Below are positions 1-7,878 of a DNA stretch of 64,000 nucleotides, piece by piece. How positions within the stretch are numbered: the first letter of the stretch is position 1; each line of letters begins with the position of its first letter. The stretch comes from Chlorogloeopsis sp. ULAP01. GTDB lineage: Bacteria > Cyanobacteriota > Cyanobacteriia > Cyanobacteriales > Nostocaceae. The notes below the pieces were generated by a model. It did not search any database, had not been told where the DNA came from, and saw only the letters and a program-made list of their open reading frames with translations. The translations under genes were made by a program, and so were the position numbers. The DNA is taken from the NCBI RefSeq assembly GCF_030381805.1, contig NZ_JAUDRH010000019.1, positions 124,001-188,000 on the forward strand, written 5' to 3'.

Positions 1-2
1 AT

Positions 3-1310
3 AAGTCTCCCAATCAGTCTCTAGAAAGATTACCACAAGACCCTGTCATTCAAGTCTATTTCAATCAAAATTCCATATCTTCCTACAAAGATCCATACCG
101 ACACTTTCATCGTCAGGGAGACAATTTAGAACACCAGGTTATAAATACAATTAACCAGGCGAATTCTACTGTAGATTTAGCCGTAATGGAGTTTAGGCTA
201 CCCGAAGTAGCTAAAGCATTAAAGCGTGCTAAAGAGCGTGGAATTAAAGTTAGAGTTTTGCTGGACAATAAATACAACAAAACTATTGAGGAATATACGA
301 AAGAAGAAATTAGTAGAATGAATAACCACGACCGAAGAGCTTATGAAGAATTAAAACGATATCCTGCTGATGCTCTGGCTATTTTACGCCAAAGTGGAAT
401 TGAAATTAAAGATGATACATCTGCTGGCGCAACTAAAGGTAGCGGACTTATGCACCATAAGTTTTTGGTTGCTGATGAAAAGACAACTATTGTAACCAGT
501 GGTAACTTTACCACATCTGACTTTCATGGTGATTTTAACAATTTTGACAGTCGGGGTAATCCCAATAACATGATTTTTATTCTCGATCATGCTCTTGCCA
601 AAACTTTTACTGAAGAATTTAACTATATGTGGCAAGGATTATTCAAATCTCGTAAACCCAAAAGATATCCTGTCACAATTCCAGTTGGTACGGGAAGTAT
701 TACAGTCAACTTTTCTCCAGCTCGTCGTCAAGAGAATGTAGCCACAACTAGCAACGGTATCATCGCCTCTTATGTGCAGCAAGCTCAAAAGAGCGTGTAC
801 ATTGCAGTGTTTGTTTTTTCCGACCAAAAGATTAGCGACACTCTTAGCAGAGTATACGACAAAGGAGTAAAAGACATTAAACTGCTGATAGATCCAGATT
901 TTTTCGGACAACCCTACTCAAAAGCATACGATGCACTAGGAGTTTGTCCACGTCCTGGTAAGAAAAATTATTCCATCAAAGTGAATCCGTGGAAAAATCC
1001 GATCGCCACAGTTGGTTTTCCCATCGCACCAACTGGAGATAGGGGAGTCCATAGTAAAATGGCAATCTTAGATGGAGAGTTAGTCATTACTGGTAGTCAC
1101 AATTGGTCAAACTCCGGTAATTATCTAAACGACGAAACTCTGATATTCATACACAATCCTACTGTTGCCGCCCATTACGAACGCGAATTTAGCCGCCTTT
1201 ATCAAACAGCACAAGTGGGTTTAGCGACTTTACCTTATGCTCAAAAGTGTCAAGCGCAATTCTTACCCCAAACTGCAAGCGAATCAGAATCTCTACCTAC
1301 TGAGAATTAA
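3..1310 (+). CDS. Phospholipase D family protein, 5'-truncated by window edge
   Basis: The reading frame is already open at the first bases, so the start codon lies outside the window; an internal ATG at 186 would cut off sequence that still reads like the family (RQGDNLEHQVINTINQAN). Two complete HKD motifs are visible, HHKFLVAD followed by TSGNFT (about 98 residues after the internal ATG) and HSKMAILD followed by TGSHNWS, so both half-sites of a PLD active site are present. PLD superfamily members hydrolyse or transfer phosphodiester bonds in phospholipids or nucleic acids; the substrate here cannot be read from sequence. No signal peptide can be judged because the N-terminus is missing. 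The next gene is a small broken gene in the same direction. The family call is sure, the substrate is not. Confidence 0.88.
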   Translation, partial: KSPNQSLERLPQDPVIQVYFNQNSISSYKDPYRHFHRQGDNLEHQVINTINQANSTVDLAVMEFRLPEVAKALKRAKERGIKVRVLLDNKYNKTIEEYTKEEISRMNNHDRRAYEELKRYPADALAILRQSGIEIKDDTSAGATKGSGLMHHKFLVADEKTTIVTSGNFTTSDFHGDFNNFDSRGNPNNMIFILDHALAKTFTEEFNYMWQGLFKSRKPKRYPVTIPVGTGSITVNFSPARRQENVATTSNGIIASYVQQAQKSVYIAVFVFSDQKISDTLSRVYDKGVKDIKLLIDPDFFGQPYSKAYDALGVCPRPGKKNYSIKVNPWKNPIATVGFPIAPTGDRGVHSKMAILDGELVITGSHNWSNSGNYLNDETLIFIHNPTVAAHYEREFSRLYQTAQVGLATLPYAQKCQAQFLPQTASESESLPTEN

Positions 1311-1328
1311 AGCGCAATTAAGGAAATT

Positions 1329-1712
1329 ATGTCTAATGTTGAAGAGTGGGTGTATGCTCAACCAGACTTCTTAGCTCAACTACAAGCATTACCTCAACCA
1401 AAAACAGGGCTGCGCTCGCCTCTTCGCCAAGGGTAAAAGCTTGATTTGATGTATGAGGGTGATGAAAATCAAGCTTGGATGGTTCACTTTGCGCTTCTCG
1501 ACGCGGAGGGGAATCTTTTACCTCCCATGAGTGAATGCCAGCGTACGGTTAATGCTTATTTTCGAGTCGTCAATTCAAAGCTTCGGACAACAATTCACAA
1601 GGAAAGACTTAAACCTGGGGTACGGTTCTATGTAGTAGTCGGGTTACATAAAGTTGCAGAAGGCACAGTTACTAAGATACTGCACCTGCTAGACGAAGAA
1701 ACACATACTTAA
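1329..1712 (+). pseudogene. Small unknown gene split by an in-frame stop inside a GC-rich insert
   Basis: An ATG at 1329 opens 35 codons ending at a TAA (1434-1436). The same frame continues immediately (AAG CTT GAT TTG ATG) and stays open to 1712 for another 91 codons. The stretch just before the stop, about 1405-1434, is GC-rich and resembles short palindromic repeats elsewhere in the window (around 29460 and 45430). The simplest reading is one gene of about 115-125 residues into which a short repeat, of a length divisible by three, inserted and carried a stop codon. The downstream part could still be translated from TTG 1446 or ATG 1449 (88 residues, no ribosome site seen). I do not recognise the family; the C-terminal part is soluble, with a motif RFYVVVGLHKVAEGTV. 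Confidence 0.5.
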
Positions 1713-1941
1713 GCTTGTTGAGCGGTTAGTTAGCTGCACCGATTGCTAGCTCAAACTCGTGCTGAATCAATACACCAACACTTTAGTTTGCACACTTGTT
1801 GTAGTTTCCGTAACGCTACCCCAAAATCTGTGTGGAATACCCTACCCCCTTTATTCGGACACCACACTTTCTAGTTATTTGAAAATATTGTTAAATTTAT
1901 TTACATAAATTTACAAAAATTAAATTAAGGAGTTGAATATA

Positions 1942-2166
1942 ATGGCTATCTTAATTGCGTTGTTTGTTATCGCCTGGGTTGCAGCTTCCGTAATTGGTAC
2001 TCAGGCTTATTTCCTAGGCGAACAGAGAAAGCCAATCCACGAGCGTAACTGGCGTTCCGAATCTTTTGAAAAATTGGCTAAATCCGTCACTGGCAAGGAT
2101 ACAGACAGAGCGCGATCGCACTCCTGCTTATGGAATGGATGCCTATGCCAGCAATACACTACCTAA
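1942..2166 (+). CDS. Small single-membrane-span protein, Psb35-like, with frameshifted C-terminus
   Basis: The start is set by a strong ribosome site (AAGGAG, 1927-1932) nine bases before ATG 1942; an upstream in-frame TTG at 1933 abuts that site and is rejected. The product begins with one membrane helix (AILIALFVIAWVAASVIGT) and continues GEQRKPIHERNWRSESFEKL. This resembles, from memory, the cyanobacterial Psb35 (Ssl2148-type) proteins that associate with CP47 during photosystem II assembly; I am not certain of that name. After residue about 55 the frame goes to non-family sequence and stops at 2164. The +1 frame over the same bases reads TPAYGMDAYASNTLPN and stops at 2168-2170, which looks like the true tail. 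The shift coincides with a HIP1 site (2112-2119). Either a sequencing error or a real truncation. Confidence 0.6.
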   Translation: MAILIALFVIAWVAASVIGTQAYFLGEQRKPIHERNWRSESFEKLAKSVTGKDTDRARSHSCLWNGCLCQQYTT

Positions 2167-2242
2167 CTAGGGTCATGGGATGCGTTAGCGATCGTCTAAC
2201 GCCCTATCTCCACCAAAATTTTTATAGAATCAACCCCCAAAT

Positions 2243-2279
2243 AAAATCCGGTTTCACAAGCCAAAGAAACCGGGTTTTT
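2243..2279 (+). terminator. Rho-independent terminator
   Basis: A perfect 8-bp stem CCGGTTTC/GAAACCGG (2248-2255 and 2266-2273) with a 10-base loop is extended by A/T pairs and followed by TTTTT. It lies between the convergent small membrane protein gene and the flavoprotein gene and, because of the A-run on the other side, can serve both strands. Confidence 0.8.
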
Positions 2280-2297
2280 CATTTGTAGGCGAAAGGT

Positions 2298-2807
2298 TTA
2301 TTTCAACTCTAGTTTTTCATGCTTGCTGACATCAGCAGGTTTGCCAGTCATAGCTCCCTTAACTAAGCTAATCGTATTTGCGACTATGCTTGAAGGTGAA
2401 TCCCAATATTCAGCTTTTTCTACGTTCACCTTAAGTAAAGCAATATCAGGCTCGTCTAAGCCTTTAGGAAACCAAGCCTTGAGTTGTGGTTGCCACATTT
2501 CCTCTAACTTTTGGCGATCGCGTACCAATTCGGCTGTACCGGATAAAGAGACGTAACACTGTTTATTAGGTGCAGCATAACTGACATTAACTTGATGGTT
2601 GCGATTAATTTCAACTACCTTGTAGGAACTAGCATAAGTGAAAAACCAGACATCGCCATCAAATTCTACTTCGCGATTGGTAGCCATAGGACGGCTATGT
2701 AATGTTCCATCCTCATTAACAGTCGTCAACATGGCATAGTCGATATCTTTAATCAGATCTCGCAACTTCTTCAGATTTTCGCTGTTATTTGCATGAGAGT
2801 TAGTCAT
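2298..2807 (-). CDS. Pyridoxamine 5'-phosphate oxidase-related FMN-binding protein (general stress protein 26 type)
   Basis: A 169-residue protein of the split-barrel PNPOx-like family (COG3871). Visible hallmarks are the barrel start YAMLTTVNEDGTLHSRPM, the strand DVWFFTYASSYKV and VNVSYAAPNKQCYVSLSG, which form the flavin-binding half-barrel; the tail after residue 140 is typical of the stress-protein 26 subgroup. Members bind FMN or related cofactors and some reduce or bind small electrophiles, but the substrate is unknown; it is probably not the PLP-biosynthetic PdxH, which is longer and carries different phosphate-binding residues. It is monocistronic, convergent with the upstream membrane-protein gene and shares the terminator between them. 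Soluble, with no signal peptide. Confidence 0.85.
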   Translation of the reverse strand: MTNSHANNSENLKKLRDLIKDIDYAMLTTVNEDGTLHSRPMATNREVEFDGDVWFFTYASSYKVVEINRNHQVNVSYAAPNKQCYVSLSGTAELVRDRQKLEEMWQPQLKAWFPKGLDEPDIALLKVNVEKAEYWDSPSSIVANTISLVKGAMTGKPADVSKHEKLELK

Positions 2808-3227
2808 AAACAGTCATCCTGTATTAGTTTGCTATTGGAATAAATTTCAATGGCAACTCAAAGGAAGATGCGAACTGCAATTCACCTCGCACCCATAAGT
2901 AGCACTGATTATTCTTTTCCTCACACTAACGTTCTGCCTAGCAAATAACCTGAGTCTACAGTTAGGTTTTCGAGCAAATCACTATATTTTTGTCAAAAAA
3001 ATCGAAAACCGCTTAGTTTTTTAACAATAAATTAAATGCACACAGACAAAATTATCTACGTGGATCTATGCTTATAGGTATACTTTAAAAGGAAGATATC
3101 GGAAAAACGTTCAAATATTACAGCGCTTATCATTTCAATATTCTTAGCGCAACTAAAGCAATTTATTTCATTGCCCTCCTGATTTGATTTTAAAAGATAC
3201 GAAAACTCGCATCTTTTACTAAAAAAA
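2808..3227. other. Intergenic, no gene supported
   Basis: AT-rich spacer between the flavoprotein start and the DUF6887 stop. A minus-strand open frame of 76 codons crosses part of it but has biased, non-coding composition and overlaps DUF6887. I see no clear promoter or RNA. Confidence 0.5.
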
Positions 3228-3425
3228 TTATAATTCTCCTCGAATCTTACGCCTAATAATTTCCATCTGTTCTTGCATTTCTGCATCAGTCATCGGCGCA
3301 GGATAACCTTTAGAGTTAGGGTCACGTTTGCTCATAAGAAAACGTAGAGCTTCAATATCATCGCGGTTTTCGATGACATAAGCTCTTAGTTCAGTAAAGC
3401 TCATTTGTTCATAATTCGGGGTCAT
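3228..3425 (-). CDS. DUF6887 family small protein
   Basis: A 65-residue protein reading MTPNYEQMSFTELRAYVIEN at the start and ending MQEQMEIIRRKIRGEL. The N-terminal pattern (xxMSFTELRAYVxxNRDDxEALRxLMSKR) is, from memory, that of the cyanobacterial DUF6887 family, which is usually encoded next to DUF6888 as it is here. The start at 3425 is preferred over an upstream ATG at 3446 because a GGGA element lies at a suitable distance and family members begin here; either way it overlaps the end of the DUF6888 gene by at least 17 bases, so the two are translationally linked. Function unknown. The small size, pairing and overlap are reminiscent of toxin-antitoxin pairs, but that is only inference. 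Confidence 0.75.
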   Translation of the reverse strand: MTPNYEQMSFTELRAYVIENRDDIEALRFLMSKRDPNSKGYPAPMTDAEMQEQMEIIRRKIRGEL

Positions 3426-3606
3426 TGACAAAATCCCAAATTCCATTACTAAATATTATGATTTGGATATCATTCTCAGCCAGGATATATACCTGTCCAG
3501 TTTTGTCATCAAATCGAAATAGTTTAATATCCTTATACAGGTTAGATAGCATTTGACAAACCCGTACACAGGCAAATGCTTGTTCTGCTGTTGGTAGAAT
3601 AATCAC
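3409..3606 (-). CDS. DUF6888 family small protein
   Basis: A 65-residue protein containing PTAEQAFACVRVCQMLSNLY, then FRFDDKTGQVYILAENDIQI, then IIFSNGIWDF; this matches my recollection of DUF6888, the partner of DUF6887. The only usable start is GTG at 3606-3604, preceded in frame by a stop. A GAGGA ribosome site directly abuts that GTG with essentially no spacer, which is unusual and suggests low or regulated translation, or initiation at a following ATT codon. It is first of a two-gene overlapping unit. Function is unknown; predicted to be a compact cytoplasmic alpha/beta protein. Confidence 0.75.
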   Translation of the reverse strand: MIILPTAEQAFACVRVCQMLSNLYKDIKLFRFDDKTGQVYILAENDIQIIIFSNGIWDFVNDPEL

Positions 3607-3676
3607 TCCTCACTACTATTTAATATAGGGTGAGCAATGCCCACCCTACCACTCCTTGCGCCTTTGTATGACCTTT

Positions 3677-5266
3677 CTACAACGGACGGTAAACGCGATA
3701 GTTGATATTGGGGAATATATTGTCCATTAGCTCAACTTTTTCTAACCAACCGCTATCGATTTTGCCGATATTAATGTCTTCGTAGAGCTTATTAAACCGC
3801 ATCAGGTGCGATCGCGTTCTTCTAACTGCGTAGGGTACCATAGTTCCCGTTCGCATAATAAAAGCCCAGTCAGAAGATTGTGCCAAAAGTAACTCTCGTG
3901 CTGCCTGATTGAGTGCTTTCCATTCCAACTCATCCACAGGTTCCCTTGTAGAGAGTTCAATCATCCGTTCTGCCGCTTTGTGCAAATGTGGGTAAATCCA
4001 CGCATTTGTATCATTTAACCAATACTCGTGGAAACCCTTATAACCCCAACTCGATTGAGAAGGACGGCAAACTTGCTGAGTTGGCTGTGCTCGTAAATAA
4101 TCTCCTAAATGCGTCATTTGGTATGTTTGTTGGTCATACCATGACTTGCGGAACAGGTAATCAATAAACCAGGGGCCTTCATACCACCAATGCCCAAATA
4201 ATTCCGCATCGTAGGGTGACACCACAATTGGCGGACGCTGCATGATGTGGTAGAGATGTTCAACTTGCCGTTCCCGGTTATACATAAAATTAGCAGCGTG
4301 TTCGGCGGTTTTTTCTCTTGCCCAGTAGGGGTCGTAGAGTGCTTTATCTCCTAAACCTAAACCACGACCAGTAATTTTATGATATTTGATGCCCGTATTC
4401 TTACGTTGACCGTTGGGCATGATGTAAGGCTTGATATACTCATATTCAGCTTCCCAGCCCAAGTCTTTATAAAACTCGCGATATTCCGCCGCACCAGGAT
4501 AACCTACTTCAGAAGACCATACCTGCTGAGAGGATTCATGATCGCGTCCAAAAGCAGCCACACCAGTTTCTGTAAAAATCGGGGCGTAGCTGCCAAACCG
4601 AGGACGGGGACGAGCATAGAGAATACCGTGTCCATCAACAAGGAAGTAACGCAGCCCAACGTCTGCCAACATCCGCTCTAAGCTTTCATAGTAGGCACAT
4701 TCGGGCAACCAAATACCCCTGGGTGGGCAACCAAAAGTTTCCTCATAATGTTCGTAGGCTACCTTAAGTTGCGCCCACACGGCTTGGGGATACATTTTCA
4801 TTAATGGTAAATAGCCGTGGGTAGCACCACATGTGATAATTTCGAGGTTATTTGTGTCTTGGAAATTCTTAAAAGCTGTTACCAAGTCACCTTTGTAACG
4901 TTCCCAAACTTCTCGCGTGGCGTTGAACTCAGCAGCATAATGTTCGGCTAAATAGCGGATATGGCCATTATGGGTATTGTGCTCAACTTCTAGCTCGGCA
5001 AGTTCCTCAAGTTTAGCCAAATGGGCATCATAGCGTTCTTGCAGCAGAGGATCGCGCAGCATTGACACTAGAGGTGGTGTCATGCTCATGGTGATCTTAA
5101 AGTCGATACCGTCTCGCTTTAACCCTTCAAAAACTCGCAGTAAGGGAATGTAAGTTTCAGTAATAGCTTCATAAAGCCATTCTTCCTCCAGCACATAGTC
5201 ACTTTCTGGATGACGGACGAAGGGCAGATGTGCATGAAGTACTAGCGCGACGTAGCCGATAGCCAT
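3677..5266 (-). CDS. GH57 1,4-alpha-glucan branching enzyme
   Basis: At 529 residues this matches GH57 branching enzymes (Thermococcus TK1436 type). It opens with the GH57 signature GYVALVLHAHLPFVRHPE. The likely nucleophile is Glu189 in GIWLPECAYY and the likely acid/base is Asp353 in SPYDAELFGHWWYEGP, at positions close to those of TK1436. The C-terminal third is the DUF1957-type helical domain, including SQSSWGYKGFHEYWLND, which shapes the branching activity. It would transfer alpha-1,4 chains to alpha-1,6 positions in glycogen in the cytoplasm, parallel to the GH13 enzyme GlgB, which is not in this window. It is monocistronic, with nothing functionally related beside it. Assignment of fold and family is firm; branching rather than plain amylase activity rests on family resemblance. 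Confidence 0.92.
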   Translation of the reverse strand: MAIGYVALVLHAHLPFVRHPESDYVLEEEWLYEAITETYIPLLRVFEGLKRDGIDFKITMSMTPPLVSMLRDPLLQERYDAHLAKLEELAELEVEHNTHNGHIRYLAEHYAAEFNATREVWERYKGDLVTAFKNFQDTNNLEIITCGATHGYLPLMKMYPQAVWAQLKVAYEHYEETFGCPPRGIWLPECAYYESLERMLADVGLRYFLVDGHGILYARPRPRFGSYAPIFTETGVAAFGRDHESSQQVWSSEVGYPGAAEYREFYKDLGWEAEYEYIKPYIMPNGQRKNTGIKYHKITGRGLGLGDKALYDPYWAREKTAEHAANFMYNRERQVEHLYHIMQRPPIVVSPYDAELFGHWWYEGPWFIDYLFRKSWYDQQTYQMTHLGDYLRAQPTQQVCRPSQSSWGYKGFHEYWLNDTNAWIYPHLHKAAERMIELSTREPVDELEWKALNQAARELLLAQSSDWAFIMRTGTMVPYAVRRTRSHLMRFNKLYEDINIGKIDSGWLEKVELMDNIFPNINYRVYRPL

Positions 5267-5459
5267 AATGATTTCGGGGTGGTACGTAGATAAATTGTAA
5301 AGACGGGAGTTTGGCAGAAGTTAACAATATTTTAAGACCTTCTGGGGATCGTATCAGGCTTTCGCCAACTCTTTACAATGGCTGTGACTCCACGCCAAAA
5401 GTTATACCATTTTAGATTTTAGATTTTGGATTGTAAATCGCCTTCTGTGTCCGAGTTGG

Positions 5460-5625
5460 TTAAGCTCATCCCCCGACTGAAGTCTGGGGAATGAAAGCGG
5501 GCCGAAGTGAATTGGGAATTGGGCATTGGCCAATGCATGAATGCCCTTTGCCCCTTGCCCCAAGACGACGGACGACGGTTCTGAGCGCCCCTTAAAGGAA
5601 CGGGCTTCCCCGTCGTCTTTTGGTG
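5460..5625. repeat. Hairpin-rich repeat, possible relic of an IS200/IS605-type element end
   Basis: Four nested or adjacent hairpins lie in about 165 bases: CCCCGACT/AGTC-GGGG near 5470-5491; a perfect palindrome GCATTGGCCAATGC (5523-5536) inside GGGCAT/ATGCCC (5521-5526 and 5541-5546); and a 10-bp stem AAGACGACGG/CCGTCGTCTT (5562-5571 and 5610-5619) followed by TTTT. GC content and style differ from the surroundings. In cyanobacteria such clusters resemble the structured right ends of IS605/TnpB elements, but no transposase or TnpB coding sequence is present. An open frame on the minus strand across this block looks non-coding. Confidence 0.45.
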
Positions 5626-5759
5626 AATCCATCGGTCGCAATAATTTTTTAGATTAGTGTTAAAACTATTTTGTAAATAAGGGAGTCCCTATGAACTTCG
5701 TACACCACCAAGTATGAAAAAGTTCATTGGTATAAAAAATTTTTTGGAAGTTACCACGA

Positions 5760-6449
5760 GTGAAAAAACAAATTACTTTTCTTTTTTCTATCTTCACGAG
5801 CGCTGTTTTTGTTGCAACTCCAGTAGTTCTGGCAGTTCCCTCCACTGATGCGCCAAAAAGTCCAACTTCACCAAATTTAGAAGCAAAAACTACCACCTAC
5901 GCAACTGCACTCACACTCAAAGATTTGCCACCTGGTTTTAAGGAATTGCCACCGCAACTTAAGACGGCAATAGCCACTCAACTAGAACCTCTCAAGCAAG
6001 CGATCGCCAAAGATAATCTGCCGCTCAATTACTTTTTTGCTTTTATTGAGCCAGAAAAGATGGAACTCGTGATGGGTTTTACGGGAACCCTGACTAATCA
6101 AAGACAACAAGCTCAATTTGATGCTGCCCTTAAGCAGGTGCAGAAACCAGAATTTGAGAAAGAAATCAAAAAATTAGAACCAGGGCTGCGATCGCTTCAG
6201 GTAATCAAATTTATGAACTACAAAAAACGCCCTGAATTTAATCATCTAGCTAATGCATCCACAGGTTTTTCTATCGGAGCAAAGATAGAACAACTACCAG
6301 TAAATTTTGACGTCATCGGTTTCCGTCGGCAAAGCTTTGGAGCATTTACAGCCGTGATGCATATGACTGGCAAGGAGCCTTCGATTTCTATCAAGGATGT
6401 CGTCACCAAATTAGATGGGCGTGTCTCACTGCCTTCTTCTGACTTTTGA
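5760..6449 (+). CDS. Secreted protein of unknown function
   Basis: A 229-residue protein with a clear Sec signal peptide (KKQITFLFSIFTSAVFVATP, cleavage likely after the VVLAV region near residue 25) and then a Ser/Pro/Thr-rich linker. The mature part is soluble with a repeated feel, for example LKDLPPGFKELPPQL and GLRSLQVIKFMNYKKRPEF, and a conserved-looking phrase GFSIGAKIEQLPVNFDVIGFRR. It resembles hypothetical exported proteins of cyanobacteria but I cannot name a family. The start is GTG at 5760, the only one placing the basic residues in front of the signal helix. It converges on rsgA with only 11 bases between stops. It is probably periplasmic or outer-membrane associated. Confidence 0.75.
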   Translation: MKKQITFLFSIFTSAVFVATPVVLAVPSTDAPKSPTSPNLEAKTTTYATALTLKDLPPGFKELPPQLKTAIATQLEPLKQAIAKDNLPLNYFFAFIEPEKMELVMGFTGTLTNQRQQAQFDAALKQVQKPEFEKEIKKLEPGLRSLQVIKFMNYKKRPEFNHLANASTGFSIGAKIEQLPVNFDVIGFRRQSFGAFTAVMHMTGKEPSISIKDVVTKLDGRVSLPSSDF

Positions 6450-6460
6450 CTTCTGGTGTA

Positions 6461-7624
6461 TTATTCCTCGCTGTCTTCATACAACTGCTCCAATTCTTGC
6501 AACTGTGTCCGTCGTGAAGCACGGCGATATTTCTTAGTTTCTAGCTTCGGTTCGTACTGAGTGTGACCCTGCTTGGTCGTTTTTGCTTTTACAGTAGACT
6601 CAGGATCGGCTTGTTGGTTTAATTGAGTTTGACGCGCGATCGCCTCTTCTAAAAACTCTAAATAATGCTGATAACGCTCCCAGTTTCCCTGTACTACGCA
6701 CCCAGGTTCGTTACGATGTAGACAATCACTAAATCGACAGCTAGCGACTGCTAGTCTCTGCCTAATCTCTGGGAAATAACTTGCTAATTCTTCAGGAGTA
6801 CAATCTAAATCCGGCTGATTAAATCCAGGCGTATCTGCTAATAATCCACCTTTTGGTAATTCAAATAATTCGACGTGACGAGTAGTATGGCGACCGCGAG
6901 CTAGTTTACCAGAAATTTCACCCACTCGCAGGTTGACATTAGGAATCAAAGCATTTATCAAACTAGATTTACCAACTCCTGAAGGCCCAGCAAGCACAGT
7001 AGTTTGCTGTTTGAGTGACTCAGCTAAGTTGTCAATATTTATACCTTCATAAACACTAATAAATATTGGCTGATAACCCCAAAGATTTAAATATTGATTA
7101 ATTTCTGCTTGTTGTTCTGATGTAATTAAATCGCTTTTATTTAAACATAACACTACATGTAAACCCGTAGATTCAGCCTGAATGAGAAAGCGGCTAAGTT
7201 GGTAAGGTTCTAAAGGTGGATCGGCGACTGCAAATACTAAAAGAATTTGATCCACATTAGCGATCGCCGGTCGAGCCAATTGATTTTTCCGAGGTAAAAC
7301 TTCAGCGATCGCACCTCTACCACCAGCCCAGTCTGGTTCTTCTACCACCACGCGATCGCCTACCATCACCTGTTGTCCAATTTTTTTGAGGCGAGTGCGG
7401 CGAGTGCATAAGAGGAGGGGGAGATGGGGGGATGGGGGGATGGGGGGAGATAGGGAAGGTGGAGAAGAATTTACTCCCATAACTTCCTCAGTTCCCTCAA
7501 CTCCTTTTGTTCTCCTCTCCCATTCTTCTACTTCTAAATCCAGCTGTACTCGATAATAATTAGCCTGCACGGCTAATACTGTACCCAATAACTGCTGAGT
7601 ATTTGCTAATGCTTCCGCTGTCAT
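6461..7624 (-). CDS. rsgA: Small ribosomal subunit biogenesis GTPase RsgA, with low-complexity insertion
   Basis: RsgA checks maturation of the 30S subunit using a circularly permuted GTPase. Visible in order: N-terminal OB-fold (GTVLAVQANYYRVQLD ... LLCTRRTRLKK), G4 NKSD, G1 GPSGVGKSSLIN, G3 DTPGF, and the zinc-binding C-terminal domain CRFSDCLHRNEPGC. The OB-fold is interrupted by about 40 residues (31-71) rich in Ser and Pro (NSSPPSLSPPIPPSPHLP), encoded by a G-rich near-tandem DNA stretch at about 7411-7534. The insert keeps the frame and sits where a surface loop is expected, so the protein is probably functional. The start shares the TAATG junction with the TusA-like gene, so it is the last cistron of a dnaJ-tusA-rsgA unit. 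Length is 387 residues against the usual 300-360. Confidence 0.95.
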   Translation of the reverse strand: MTAEALANTQQLLGTVLAVQANYYRVQLDLEVEEWERRTKGVEGTEEVMGVNSSPPSLSPPIPPSPHLPLLLCTRRTRLKKIGQQVMVGDRVVVEEPDWAGGRGAIAEVLPRKNQLARPAIANVDQILLVFAVADPPLEPYQLSRFLIQAESTGLHVVLCLNKSDLITSEQQAEINQYLNLWGYQPIFISVYEGINIDNLAESLKQQTTVLAGPSGVGKSSLINALIPNVNLRVGEISGKLARGRHTTRHVELFELPKGGLLADTPGFNQPDLDCTPEELASYFPEIRQRLAVASCRFSDCLHRNEPGCVVQGNWERYQHYLEFLEEAIARQTQLNQQADPESTVKAKTTKQGHTQYEPKLETKKYRRASRRTQLQELEQLYEDSEE

Positions 7625-7878
7625 TACTCAGTTACAGGACGGCGTACAAACAAAGAAAAATAGCCCGTACAGTCTGTAATCTGTTCCACCAGATAGCCCG
7701 CCATTGTTAAGCTATCAGGAACTTGCTCAATCGGTTCACCAGGATCTAACCAGACTTCTAGCAAACTCCCAGGCTGCATTTGCTGCAAACGCAACTTCGT
7801 GCGCACGAAATTCATCGGACAGGGAGTGCCGCGCAAGTCAAGTTGAGCATCAGGGGACGAAAGGGAAGATACACTCAT
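7624..7878 (-). CDS. TusA/SirA-family sulfur carrier-like protein
   Basis: An 84-residue protein with the family signature LDLRGTPCPMNFVRTKLRL, where the Cys of the TPCP motif is the persulfide-carrying residue in TusA. It then shows the usual beta-alpha-beta layout (GSLLEVWLDPGEPIEQVP). TusA relays sulfur for tRNA thiolation in gammaproteobacteria; the role of cyanobacterial relatives is not settled, so I leave the symbol open. The start overlaps the dnaJ stop by four bases (ATGA) and the stop overlaps the rsgA start (TAATG), giving tight translational coupling in a dnaJ-tusA-rsgA operon. Cytoplasmic. Confidence 0.85.
   Translation of the reverse strand: MSVSSLSSPDAQLDLRGTPCPMNFVRTKLRLQQMQPGSLLEVWLDPGEPIEQVPDSLTMAGYLVEQITDCTGYFSLFVRRPVTE

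Noticed and set aside
1933..1941. TTG 1933 as start of the Psb35-like gene
   Set aside because: It touches the AAGGAG ribosome site; ATG 1942 has the ideal nine-base spacing.
3056..3286. Minus-strand open frame of 76 codons
   Set aside because: It overlaps the end of the DUF6887 gene in another frame, has Lys/Phe-rich non-family sequence and no ribosome site.
5402..5641. Minus-strand open frame of 79 codons
   Set aside because: It runs exactly over the hairpin cluster, so its composition follows the repeat; no start signal.
5666..5896. Minus-strand open frame of 76 codons
   Set aside because: Antisense to the promoter and signal-peptide region of the secreted protein gene; residues look non-coding.
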